11,815 nucleotides of DNA from an uncultured Gammaproteobacteria bacterium (GTDB lineage: Bacteria > Pseudomonadota > Gammaproteobacteria > PS1 > Pseudothioglobaceae), in the NCBI GenBank assembly GCA_929200175.1, contig CAKMYR010000034.1, positions 1 to 11,815 on the forward strand, read 5' to 3'. Numbering within the stretch: position 1 is the stretch's first letter; the number at the start of each line of letters is the position of its first letter. The notes under the pieces are model-generated. The model worked only from the letters and a program-made list of their open reading frames with translations, ran no database searches and had not been told where the DNA came from. This document shows, in pieces, positions 1 to 6,585 of this stretch. A program made the translations under genes and the position numbers.

Positions 1-545
1 TATTTGCTGGTATTTATGCTTGGTTTGATCCAGTTAGATCAAGAAGATTAATTGAATTTTGGGAAAAAGATTTATGGATTAACAATAGCGATAAAATATA
101 CCAAACTAAACAAGCCTTAATAGGAATTGCCAGAGGAGAATGGACAGGTACAGGATTAGGTGCTGGTATTCAAAAATATACTAAATTACCAGAACCACAT
201 ACAGATATGATATTTGCAATTATAGGTGAAGAGTTAGGCATTATTGGTATGTTATTTGTTTTATCTTGTTTTTCTTATATCATTTATAAAGGATTTACTA
301 TTGCTAAAAAATCTCTTATTTATGGCAATAAATATAATTCATATGTTGCGTTTGGAATCTCTAGCTTATTTTCAATGCAAATTGGCGTTAATATAGCTAT
401 GAATCTTGGTTTAATTCCAATTAAAGGATTTACCTTACCTTTAATTAGTTATGGAGGTAGCAGTATGGTTTTTTCTGTTGTTTCTCTTGCGCTTTTACTT
501 AGAATAGGAATGGAAAATAAAATTAATTTAAACAATAAAAAATAA
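1..545 (+). CDS. ftsW: Cell division SEDS glycosyltransferase FtsW, 3' part only
   Basis: The reading frame is open from base 3 to the TAA at 543-545, so the last 180 residues are visible and the start lies outside the window. FtsW is the inner-membrane SEDS-family polymerase that makes septal glycan strands from lipid II together with PBP3 (FtsI). The visible part carries the family hallmarks: LPEPHTDMIFAIIGEELG, whose Asp (codon 204-206) aligns with the essential SEDS aspartate, and near the C-terminus PLISYGGSS followed by a final hydrophobic segment. Several membrane segments are evident. An internal ATG at 207 is not the true start, because conserved FtsW sequence precedes it. FtsW rather than RodA is chosen because murG follows directly, the standard dcw order, and because a second SEDS protein that looks like RodA is encoded at 8433-9569. 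Confidence is high. Confidence 0.95.
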   Translation, partial: FAGIYAWFDPVRSRRLIEFWEKDLWINNSDKIYQTKQALIGIARGEWTGTGLGAGIQKYTKLPEPHTDMIFAIIGEELGIIGMLFVLSCFSYIIYKGFTIAKKSLIYGNKYNSYVAFGISSLFSMQIGVNIAMNLGLIPIKGFTLPLISYGGSSMVFSVVSLALLLRIGMENKINLNNKK

Positions 546-546
546 T

Positions 547-1590
547 ATGCCTAAAAAAGTTCTAATTATAGCAGGAGGTACTGGTGGTCATATTTTTCCA
601 GCTATTGCCATTGCTAATGAATTAAAAAAGCGTAATTCTAATATAGTTTGGTTAGGTACAACTAAGGGTCTAGAAAATACAATAGTAATTAATAATAATA
701 TTAAACTATATAAGATAAATGCTGTAGGATTACGCAATAAAAGTTTATTTCATTTATTAAAAGCTCCTTTTTTATTAACCTTTGCTTTATTAAAAGCTAT
801 TATTTTAATAATTAAAATTAAGCCTGATGTAGCTTTGGCAATGGGAGGATTTATTTCTGGTATTGGTGGTTTTGCTGCTTGGATATTAAGAATACCTGTT
901 GTTATTCATGAGCAAAATTCTATCCCTGGAACTAGTAATAAAATATTAGCAAAGATTGCTAAAAAAATTTTTCAAGCCTTTGATAATACTTTTGCTAATA
1001 ATATTTTGGCTACGACTTCTGGTAATCCTATAGCTTTTAAAACAAAAACAAAAACAAAAACAAAAACAAAAACAAAAAATAATTCTAATACTTTATTAAA
1101 TCTTTTAGTTTTGGGCGGATCGCTTGGCGCTAAAAGTATTAATGAAATTATTCCACAATTAAAGATTAAACTTAATATTTGGCATCAAACAGGTAAAAAT
1201 AATCTACAAGATGTAAATAATTCTGCCAACAAAAAAGACTATAAAATTGTTGAATTTATTGATGATATGGCTAGTGCTTATGCTTGGGCTGATGTGGTTA
1301 TTTGTCGTAGTGGAGCTATGACTGTATCAGAATTAATGTTATCTGCTACTCCTAGTATTTTAATTCCTTTCCCGCATGCTGTTGATAATCATCAATTTTA
1401 TAATGCTAAAATTTTAGCTGATAACGATGCGGCTATTTTAATAGAACAAAAATATTTAGATATTGATTTATTAGAAAAAACTTTATTGTCTTTAGATAGC
1501 GATACTCTTAATAAAATGAGTACAAATGCGAAAAAATTTTCTAATCCTAATTCAGCACAACAAATTGTAGATTATCTAGTTAATTTTTAG
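547..1590 (+). CDS. murG: UDP-GlcNAc:lipid I N-acetylglucosaminyltransferase MurG
   Basis: MurG adds GlcNAc from UDP-GlcNAc to lipid I, giving lipid II at the cytoplasmic face of the inner membrane. At 347 residues it is close to the usual length of about 355. Visible motifs are the N-terminal glycine loop GGTGGH (10-15, with His15), HEQN (121-124), GNP (159-161) at the end of the N-terminal domain, the second glycine loop GGSLGAKS (190-197), the donor-binding stretch CRSGAMTVSE (253-262) and DNHQ (280-283). The ATG lies 1 nt after the ftsW stop, so the two genes are almost certainly co-transcribed; no Shine-Dalgarno is visible. Two oddities sit together: the Arg that commonly follows GNPV is replaced (GNPIAF), and residues 165-176 are six Lys-Thr pairs encoded by a perfect hexanucleotide repeat. 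All other motifs are intact, so I expect a working enzyme. The gene that follows is convergent bioB, not murC. Confidence 0.97.
   Translation: MPKKVLIIAGGTGGHIFPAIAIANELKKRNSNIVWLGTTKGLENTIVINNNIKLYKINAVGLRNKSLFHLLKAPFLLTFALLKAIILIIKIKPDVALAMGGFISGIGGFAAWILRIPVVIHEQNSIPGTSNKILAKIAKKIFQAFDNTFANNILATTSGNPIAFKTKTKTKTKTKTKNNSNTLLNLLVLGGSLGAKSINEIIPQLKIKLNIWHQTGKNNLQDVNNSANKKDYKIVEFIDDMASAYAWADVVICRSGAMTVSELMLSATPSILIPFPHAVDNHQFYNAKILADNDAAILIEQKYLDIDLLEKTLLSLDSDTLNKMSTNAKKFSNPNSAQQIVDYLVNF
1039..1074 (+). repeat. Six-copy in-frame hexanucleotide repeat (AAAACA)6 inside murG
   Basis: Six perfect tandem copies of AAAACA lie in frame in murG and encode (Lys-Thr)6, residues 165-176; the next six bases (AAAAAT) are a degenerate seventh copy. 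The tract falls between the GNP motif that ends the N-terminal domain and the glycine loop opening the C-terminal domain, so it would add a flexible, positively charged stretch. Because the unit is 6 nt, slippage would change the number of Lys-Thr pairs without breaking the frame. Confidence 0.97.
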
Positions 1591-1614
1591 TTATTTAATA
1601 AGAATATTTAATAA
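1591..1614. terminator. Possible weak AT-only hairpin between convergent murG and bioB
   Basis: The 29-nt gap between the murG and bioB stop codons contains an inverted repeat: left arm 1591-1600, loop AGAA at 1601-1604, right arm 1605-1614, with one T-T mismatch. All pairs are A-T and no T-tract follows it on either strand (an A-tract follows on the plus strand), so it is a poor fit to an intrinsic terminator. In DNA this AT-rich such a repeat can arise by chance. It is listed because it is the only structure between two convergent genes. Confidence 0.2.
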
Positions 1615-1619
1615 AAAAA

Positions 1620-2567
1620 CTATTGTGCTTGATTAATTCCTAATTTAGAAAATAATTCTTGATCATCTGTATGATTTGGATTATCAGTTGTTAGTAATTG
1701 TTCGCCATAAAAAATAGAATTTACTCCTGCAAAAAAACAACTAGCTTGCATTGCCTCTCCCATTTTTAAGCGTCCTGCAGATAAGCGTACAACTGATTTT
1801 GGCATCAAAATACGAGCTACTGCAATAGTTTTTATAAATTCACTTTCAGTAATTGGTGCAATATTTTCAAATGGAGTTCCTTGAATTGGAACTAAAAGAT
1901 TAATAGGCACACTTTCAGGATGAGGATTTAAATTAGCTAATGATCTTAGCATTGAAGCGCGATCTGTTTGATTTTCTCCTAAACCTAAAATGCCACCACT
2001 ACAAACATTGATGCCAGCTTTTCTTACTAAATTTAAAGTATCAATTCTATCTTGAAAACTATGAGTGGTAACTACATTAGAATAATGACTTTCAGATGTA
2101 TCTATATTATGATTATAATAATCTAGTCCAGCATCTTTTAGACTAACAGCTTGATTTTCAGTTAGCATTCCAAGGGTTACACAGGTTTCCATTCCTAGAT
2201 TTTTTACCTTTTTAACCATTTCAATAACTTTATTTAAGTTTTTATCAGTTGGGTTACGCCAAGCAGCACCCATACAAAATCTTGTAGCTCCATTTTCTTT
2301 AGCTTCTTTAGCTTTAATTAGTACAGAATCATCATCAAGTAATTTTTCACGCTTAAGTCCAGTATCATATTTTGAGCTTTGAGAGCAATACGAGCAATCT
2401 TCGGGACAGGCGCCAGTTTTAATATTAAGCAACGTACTTACTTGTACTTGATTTGGATTAAAATTTTCTCTGTGAATCTTGTGAGATTTAAACAATAAGT
2501 CGTTAAAAGGTAAATCAAATAAATTTTCGATTTCTTTTAACGACCAGTTGTACTTCAATGCTGCCAT
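1620..2567 (-). CDS. bioB: Biotin synthase BioB (radical SAM)
   Basis: BioB inserts sulfur into dethiobiotin to give biotin, the last step of the pathway, in the cytoplasm. The radical-SAM cluster motif CxxxCxxC is at Cys54, Cys58 and Cys61 in GACPEDCSYC. The second-cluster ligands known from E. coli (Cys97, Cys128, Cys188, Arg260) map with a constant +1 offset to Cys98 (FCMGAAW), Cys129 (TCVTLG), Cys189 (VCSGG) and Arg261 (VRLSAGR). YYNHN and the C-terminal SIFYGEQLLTT are also present. The protein has 315 residues against 346 in E. coli; the missing part is the poorly conserved C-terminal tail, so this is probably not a damaging truncation. The ATG is 14 nt downstream of the glnA stop on the same strand, which suggests readthrough from glnA. 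No other bio gene and no obvious BirA operator is in the window. Confidence 0.97.
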   Translation of the reverse strand: MAALKYNWSLKEIENLFDLPFNDLLFKSHKIHRENFNPNQVQVSTLLNIKTGACPEDCSYCSQSSKYDTGLKREKLLDDDSVLIKAKEAKENGATRFCMGAAWRNPTDKNLNKVIEMVKKVKNLGMETCVTLGMLTENQAVSLKDAGLDYYNHNIDTSESHYSNVVTTHSFQDRIDTLNLVRKAGINVCSGGILGLGENQTDRASMLRSLANLNPHPESVPINLLVPIQGTPFENIAPITESEFIKTIAVARILMPKSVVRLSAGRLKMGEAMQASCFFAGVNSIFYGEQLLTTDNPNHTDDQELFSKLGINQAQ

Positions 2568-2581
2568 AAAAAGTTTAAATA

Positions 2582-4000
2582 TTAAACACTATAATACATG
2601 TCAAACTCTACTGGATGAGGAGATGACATAAGAGCTGTTACTTCTTTGAATTTTAGTTCAATATACGAATCAATTGTTTCGTTGGTAAATACATTGCCAA
2701 CAGTTAAAAATTCTCTATCTTTATCAAGAGATTCAATTGCTTCTTTTAATGAAACACAAACTCTAGGAATCGAGCTTTTTTCTTTTGCTGTTAAATTATA
2801 TAAATCTATATTATATGGGTCACCAGGGTCAATTTTATTTTTAATTCCATCAATTCCAGCCATTAGCATTGCTGAAAAAGCAAGGTAAGGATTGGCGGTC
2901 GAATCTGGAAATCTAATTTCAACTCTACGAGCTTTTGGACTAACAACAAATGGAATACGAATAGCAGCACTACGGTTTTTAGCTGAATATGCTAAAATTT
3001 CCGGAGCTTCAAATCCAGGAACTAAACGTTTATAAGAATTAGTAGATGCATTAGTAAATGCATTAAGGGCTCTAGCGTGTTTAATTATGCCGCCAATATA
3101 ATAAAGTGCTGTTTGACTTAAATTAGCATAGCCATTATCATCGTGGAATAAGTTAACTCCATCTTTAAAAAGAGATTGATGTACATGCATTCCGCTGCCA
3201 TTATCTACGGCAATTGGCTTAGGCATAAAAGTAGCTGTTTTGCCATATATCTGTGCTACATTATGAACACAGTATTTTAATATTTGAGTATCATCAGCCT
3301 TTTTGACTAAAGTATTAAAAACTGCCCCTATTTCACATTGCCCTGCTGTACCAACTTCGTGGTGATGAACTTCGGTTTCAACTCCCATTTCTTCAATTGC
3401 TAAACACATTTGAGCGCGTAAATCCATCAATGAATCAACTGGAGGAACTGGAAAGTAGCCACTTTTAATTTTTGGTCTATGACCTTTATTTCCACCTTCT
3501 AAATCTTTGCCAGAAGCCCAATCTGCTTCTTCTGATGTAATTTCATAAAATGCCTTACCTAATCCAAATCCTGTATCCCATTTAACGCTATCAAATATGA
3601 AAAATTCGGGCTCATTACCAAAATATGAAGTATCTGCAATACCAGTACTTTTTAGATATTTTTCTGCTTTTCTTGCAATTGAACGAGGATCTTTTTCATA
3701 TCCTTTCATATTGCTAGGATCAACAATATCGCAACGAATGATAAGTGTTGGTTCTTCAGTAAATGGATCAATCACATAAGAATTTACATCCGGTTTTAAG
3801 ATCATATCTGATTCATTAATATCTTTCCAGCCAGAAATTGAAGATCCATCAAACATTTGACCTTCTTCAAGTTTTTTATCATTTATTTGTTTTGCTGGTA
3901 GACTTACATGCTGTTCTTTACCTTTGGTGTCGGTAAAACGAAAATCAATAAACTTAATTCCGTTATTTTTAATTGTATCCATTATATCGTTTACGGACAT
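2582..4000 (-). CDS. glnA: Glutamine synthetase type I (GSI-beta-like)
   Basis: This enzyme makes glutamine from glutamate, ammonia and ATP, the main entry of ammonium nitrogen, and acts as a cytoplasmic dodecamer. At 472 residues it matches E. coli GlnA (469). Visible motifs include FDGSSISGW (50-58), NEPEFFIF, the ATP-binding NGSGMHVHQS (267-276), the KRLVPGFEAP active-site region and the C-terminal SSPHPVEFDMYYSV. Tyr401 in DLYNLTAKE aligns with the tyrosine adenylylated by GlnE in E. coli (Tyr397), so adenylylation control is likely if glnE exists in the genome. The start is fixed by a strong Shine-Dalgarno 9 nt upstream of the ATG. It sits 67 nt after tusA and 14 nt before bioB. I see no sigma-54 promoter motif (GG-N10-GC) in the short leader, so NtrC-type control is not supported here. 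Confidence 0.98.
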   Translation of the reverse strand: MSVNDIMDTIKNNGIKFIDFRFTDTKGKEQHVSLPAKQINDKKLEEGQMFDGSSISGWKDINESDMILKPDVNSYVIDPFTEEPTLIIRCDIVDPSNMKGYEKDPRSIARKAEKYLKSTGIADTSYFGNEPEFFIFDSVKWDTGFGLGKAFYEITSEEADWASGKDLEGGNKGHRPKIKSGYFPVPPVDSLMDLRAQMCLAIEEMGVETEVHHHEVGTAGQCEIGAVFNTLVKKADDTQILKYCVHNVAQIYGKTATFMPKPIAVDNGSGMHVHQSLFKDGVNLFHDDNGYANLSQTALYYIGGIIKHARALNAFTNASTNSYKRLVPGFEAPEILAYSAKNRSAAIRIPFVVSPKARRVEIRFPDSTANPYLAFSAMLMAGIDGIKNKIDPGDPYNIDLYNLTAKEKSSIPRVCVSLKEAIESLDKDREFLTVGNVFTNETIDSYIELKFKEVTALMSSPHPVEFDMYYSV

Positions 4001-4067
4001 TATTTTAATCCTCCTTTAAAGCTAGTTTATTTTACTTTAATTTTTTGTATGTAATTTAAAAATTTAA
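4001..4067 (-). promoter_or_regulatory. glnA leader / tusA-glnA intergenic gap
   Basis: This 67-nt gap is the only sizeable break in the minus-strand gene run, so it is the natural place for a separate glnA-bioB promoter. I see an A+T-rich -10-like TAAAAT on the minus strand but no convincing -35 at the right distance and no sigma-54 element. It is too short for a known glutamine riboswitch arrangement. Apart from the Shine-Dalgarno nearest the gene I find nothing definite in it. Confidence 0.3.
4010..4017 (-). promoter_or_regulatory. Strong Shine-Dalgarno of glnA (AAAGGAGG)
   Basis: Read on the minus strand, AAAGGAGG lies 9 nt before the glnA ATG, a near-ideal match to the 3' end of 16S rRNA. 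It stands out because I see no comparable motif ahead of any other start codon in the window; the other genes begin after A/T-rich leaders or by translational coupling. It supports the chosen glnA start and suggests glnA is translated at a high rate. Confidence 0.9.
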
Positions 4068-4292
4068 CTATTTTATTTCTACTATTATATTAATATCACT
4101 TTTATTTTCTTCTATTTTGACAACCTTATTACCATGAACTTTACACCAAGCAGGAATATCTTGTAATACCCCTTTATCTGTTGCTGTCATATGAATTATA
4201 TCGCCAGTATTTAATTTATTAACCATTTCGCTTAACCTTATAACAGGTATAGGGCAAAGCATATTTTTAACATCTAAGTAGTGCATGTCCAA
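4068..4292 (-). CDS. tusA: TusA-family sulfurtransferase
   Basis: TusA/SirA-like proteins are small cytoplasmic persulfide carriers. In E. coli TusA passes sulfur from IscS towards the 2-thiouridine at position 34 of tRNAs for Lys, Glu and Gln; in sulfur-oxidising bacteria homologues work with the Dsr and sHdr systems. The protein has 74 residues, near the usual 75-81, and shows the defining CPxP motif as C13-P-I-P16 preceded by a short beta strand, plus the second conserved half (GDIIHMTATDKG, then DIPAWC). The longest frame starts at a TTG (4290-4292), but an ATG two codons in (4284-4286) is an equally good or better start. Either way the start lies inside the 3' end of hemF (overlap 19 or 13 nt), so the gene is probably translationally coupled to hemF. 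Family assignment is firm; whether it serves tRNA thiolation or sulfur metabolism is not decided by this window. Confidence 0.88.
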   Translation of the reverse strand: MDMHYLDVKNMLCPIPVIRLSEMVNKLNTGDIIHMTATDKGVLQDIPAWCKVHGNKVVKIEENKSDINIIVEIK

Positions 4293-5182
4293 TCACGAGG
4301 TTTAAGATAATGATCATATAATTTTTGTTCTTCATTATTATATATTTTACGCATATATTCAAATTTTACTAAAGGCGGAAGAGACATTAAAATTGATTCA
4401 GTACGACCGTTAGTTTGTAGCCCAAATAAAGTACCACGATCATAAATTAAATTAAATTCAACATAACGGCCACGCCTGTATAGCTGAAATTGTTTTTCAT
4501 TTTCACCAAATAAGATATTTTTTCTTTTTTGTACTATTGGTAAATAAGCTTTAAGATAACTATTTCCAACATTTTTTACAAAAGAAAAACAATTGTTATA
4601 GCCACTTTCATTTAAATCATCAAAGAATAGTCCGCCAATACCTCTTTGCTCATTTCGATGTTTTAAATAAAAATAATCATCGCACCATTTTTTATATTTT
4701 GGATATACATCATCACCAAAATCTTGACAAGCATTTTTTGCAGTATTATGCCAATGCTTACAGTCTTCATCAAAGCCATAACATGGAGTTAAATCATAAC
4801 CACCACCAAACCACCAAATAGGATTTTCATTGTTTTTTTTAGCTATAAAAAATCTAATATTAGCGTGAGATATTGGCACATATGGATTATTAGGATGAAC
4901 AACCAAAGATATTCCCAAAGCACTAAAGCTATACCCTTTTAGATTTAATCTAAGATTTGTAGCTGATGTAGGTAGATTATCTCCAGTTATTAAAGAAAAA
5001 TTAACTCCAGCTTTTTCAAAAACTTTACCATTGGTCATTATTTTACTTATTCCGCTACTATTATTTTGATTTTGTCTTTTCCAATTGTCTTCTATAAAAG
5101 TAGCTTTTCCATCTTCTTTTTCAAATTGACTACAAATATCTTTTTGTAAATTTAATAAATATTCTTTGACATCTTCAATCAT
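4274..5182 (-). CDS. hemF: Oxygen-dependent coproporphyrinogen III oxidase HemF
   Basis: HemF oxidatively decarboxylates coproporphyrinogen III to protoporphyrinogen IX using O2, so haem synthesis here can run aerobically. The 302 residues match E. coli HemF (299) over the whole length. The four histidines reported as metal ligands in E. coli occur at the same numbers: His96 (VVHPNNPY), His106 (SHANIRFF), His145 (HWH) and His175. The family signature runs 164-188, from KKWCDDYFYLKHR to GGLFFD. The C-terminal region RRGRYVEFNL and FGLQTNGRTESILMS is also conserved. Its ATG overlaps the tsaC stop by 4 nt (ATGA), and its end is overlapped by tusA. From memory, tsaC and hemF are also near neighbours in some other gammaproteobacteria, which supports a conserved arrangement. 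Confidence is very high. Confidence 0.98.
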   Translation of the reverse strand: MIEDVKEYLLNLQKDICSQFEKEDGKATFIEDNWKRQNQNNSSGISKIMTNGKVFEKAGVNFSLITGDNLPTSATNLRLNLKGYSFSALGISLVVHPNNPYVPISHANIRFFIAKKNNENPIWWFGGGYDLTPCYGFDEDCKHWHNTAKNACQDFGDDVYPKYKKWCDDYFYLKHRNEQRGIGGLFFDDLNESGYNNCFSFVKNVGNSYLKAYLPIVQKRKNILFGENEKQFQLYRRGRYVEFNLIYDRGTLFGLQTNGRTESILMSLPPLVKFEYMRKIYNNEEQKLYDHYLKPRDWTCTT

Positions 5183-5718
5183 CTTATTATTTTATTAGTA
5201 GATAAATCTATAATAGTTGAGGCTTTATTGTTATGTTTTTCAGGACATATAATAAAGTCTAATTCGGAATTAAAATTAATTTTTAGATCTAAAATACTAT
5301 CTATACATTTTTTTTCAGAAATATTAGCACTAGTTGAAATTAATGCACTTTTAGTCATTTTGCATAATTGTGAAATCAATAGATTATTTGTTACTCTTAA
5401 TGCTACTGTATCAAACTTACCGGTAAGTAATTTTGAAGTTTTTTCATTAGCTTTAACTAAATAAGTAGTAGGATTATCTTTATTAGGCTTTATTTGCTTT
5501 AATAGCTTTGGATTGATTACAAAATTTTGAAAATAATCAATATGATTAGCTAACAATATTAGTCCTTTAGACGCTGATCTTTTTTTTAATTGTAATAATC
5601 TGTAGATTGATTCTGTAAAAGCAGGCAAACAACTTAATCCTTGAATAGTATCTGTAGGAATACTTATAATTCCTCCATTATTTAAATATTGTGCTGCTAG
5701 TCTAGCTTTAAAATTCAT
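5179..5718 (-). CDS. tsaC: Threonylcarbamoyl-AMP synthase TsaC (YrdC/Sua5 family)
   Basis: TsaC makes threonylcarbamoyl-AMP from threonine, bicarbonate and ATP, the first step of the t6A37 modification of tRNAs that read ANN codons; TsaBDE complete it. The protein has 179 residues, the size of stand-alone TsaC (E. coli 190), without the extra C-terminal domain of Sua5. Visible YrdC-domain motifs are PTDTIQGL (21-28), the KKRSASKG basic loop (45-52), TGKFDTVALRV (99-109), STSAN (128-132) and ASTIIDL near the C-terminus. It is coupled on both sides: its ATG overlaps the xerC stop and its TGA overlaps the hemF start, each by 4 nt. The lack of an upstream Shine-Dalgarno fits translation by coupling to xerC. 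Confidence 0.95.
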   Translation of the reverse strand: MNFKARLAAQYLNNGGIISIPTDTIQGLSCLPAFTESIYRLLQLKKRSASKGLILLANHIDYFQNFVINPKLLKQIKPNKDNPTTYLVKANEKTSKLLTGKFDTVALRVTNNLLISQLCKMTKSALISTSANISEKKCIDSILDLKINFNSELDFIICPEKHNNKASTIIDLSTNKIIR

Positions 5719-6569
5719 TTATTTTTCTTTGCTCTTGGATGACATTTATCATATATTTTTGATAATTGTAAAAAATCAAGATGGGTATAAACTTGGGTTG
5801 ATTTAATACTTTTATGCCCTAAAAATTCTTGCGTAGATCGTAAATCACAACTAGATTGTAAAAAATGTGTAGCAGCTGCATGTCTTAACATATGAGGATA
5901 TACATTAAATTTAATACCTGCATTTATACTTCTTTGTTTTACTATATTTTGTACTGAGCGCTCACTTAATCTATTATTATTACTGTTAACAAAAACAGCG
6001 TCATTATTTGCAACTTTAGATAAATATTTTTTAATTGCCTGATATGCTCTTAATCCAATTGGCGTATATCTGGTTTTATTGCCCTTGCCTGATACGGTTA
6101 AAAATTTTTCAGAAACATCAGTTACATTTAGTCTTATTAATTCAGATACTCTTAAGGCACAGGAATATAAAACCTCTATAATTGCGATATCGCGTAATTC
6201 TCTCCAATGATTTGAATTTGGCTTTACAATTAATTCAAATTGTTGATAGCTTAATATTTTAGGTAAAGATTTAACTGTTTTTAAATTTTTTAAATGTATT
6301 TTATCTTGTGCTAAAAACTTAAAAAATTGACGAGCTACTGAAATGATGCGATTAATACTATTTGGACTAATATTTTTACTACGCATATTCATTACAAATA
6401 AATTTAATGTATCTGTTTGTACTTTATTCCAATTATTAATTTTTTGTTTTTGTAAAAAAATAAGTAGTTTATTTAAATCAAACATATATGCTTTTTGAGT
6501 ATTAAAAGAATATTTTTTTTGATCTTTTAAAAATAAAATAAATTCATTGATTTTTAAATCATTAAGCAT
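5715..6569 (-). CDS. xerC: Tyrosine recombinase XerC
   Basis: XerC, with XerD, resolves chromosome dimers at dif under control of FtsK. The 284 residues have the SAM-like N-terminal core-binding domain (about 1-95) and a C-terminal catalytic domain with all six expected residues: Arg140 (CALRVSEL), Lys162 (GKGNKTR), His226 and Arg229 (HMLRH), His252 (LGHKS) and the nucleophile Tyr261 (QVYTHLDF). Spacings match E. coli XerC (R148, K172, H240, R243, H266, Y275). It is called XerC rather than XerD because the end YTHLDF...YDKCHPRAKKNK closely matches E. coli XerC (YTHLDF...YDAAHPRAKRGK), as does SERSVQ (SARNVQ). It lies 16 nt after gltX and overlaps tsaC by 4 nt; no attachment site or mobile-element partner is present. 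Confidence 0.93.
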   Translation of the reverse strand: MLNDLKINEFILFLKDQKKYSFNTQKAYMFDLNKLLIFLQKQKINNWNKVQTDTLNLFVMNMRSKNISPNSINRIISVARQFFKFLAQDKIHLKNLKTVKSLPKILSYQQFELIVKPNSNHWRELRDIAIIEVLYSCALRVSELIRLNVTDVSEKFLTVSGKGNKTRYTPIGLRAYQAIKKYLSKVANNDAVFVNSNNNRLSERSVQNIVKQRSINAGIKFNVYPHMLRHAAATHFLQSSCDLRSTQEFLGHKSIKSTQVYTHLDFLQLSKIYDKCHPRAKKNK

Positions 6570-6585
6570 AATAATATTAATTTTT

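Noticed and set aside
1039..1080. Short tandem array as a CRISPR or regulatory repeat
   Set aside because: The units are contiguous 6-mers with no spacers and lie in frame within murG, so it is a coding microsatellite.
1591..1619. Strong bidirectional terminator between murG and bioB
   Set aside because: The only hairpin is all A-T with a mismatch and lacks a following T-tract on either strand; kept only as a low-confidence feature.
2646..2888. 80-codon open frame on the plus strand
   Set aside because: It lies wholly antisense to glnA, has no recognisable domain, and its sequence simply reflects the complement of conserved GlnA codons.
3597..3779. 60-codon open frame on the plus strand
   Set aside because: Antisense shadow of the N-terminal half of glnA with no family resemblance.
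4001..4067. Glutamine riboswitch or sigma-54 promoter ahead of glnA
   Set aside because: The gap is only 67 nt, shows no conserved riboswitch core that I can recognise and no GG-N10-GC element.
5228..5464. 78-codon open frame on the plus strand
   Set aside because: Antisense shadow of tsaC; no start context and no recognisable product.
5715..6569. Tyrosine recombinase as an integrase of a mobile element
   Set aside because: Size, C-terminal motif and lack of phage or transposition genes or flanking att repeats fit chromosomal XerC. XerD was also considered, but the YTHLDF...HPRAK end favours XerC.
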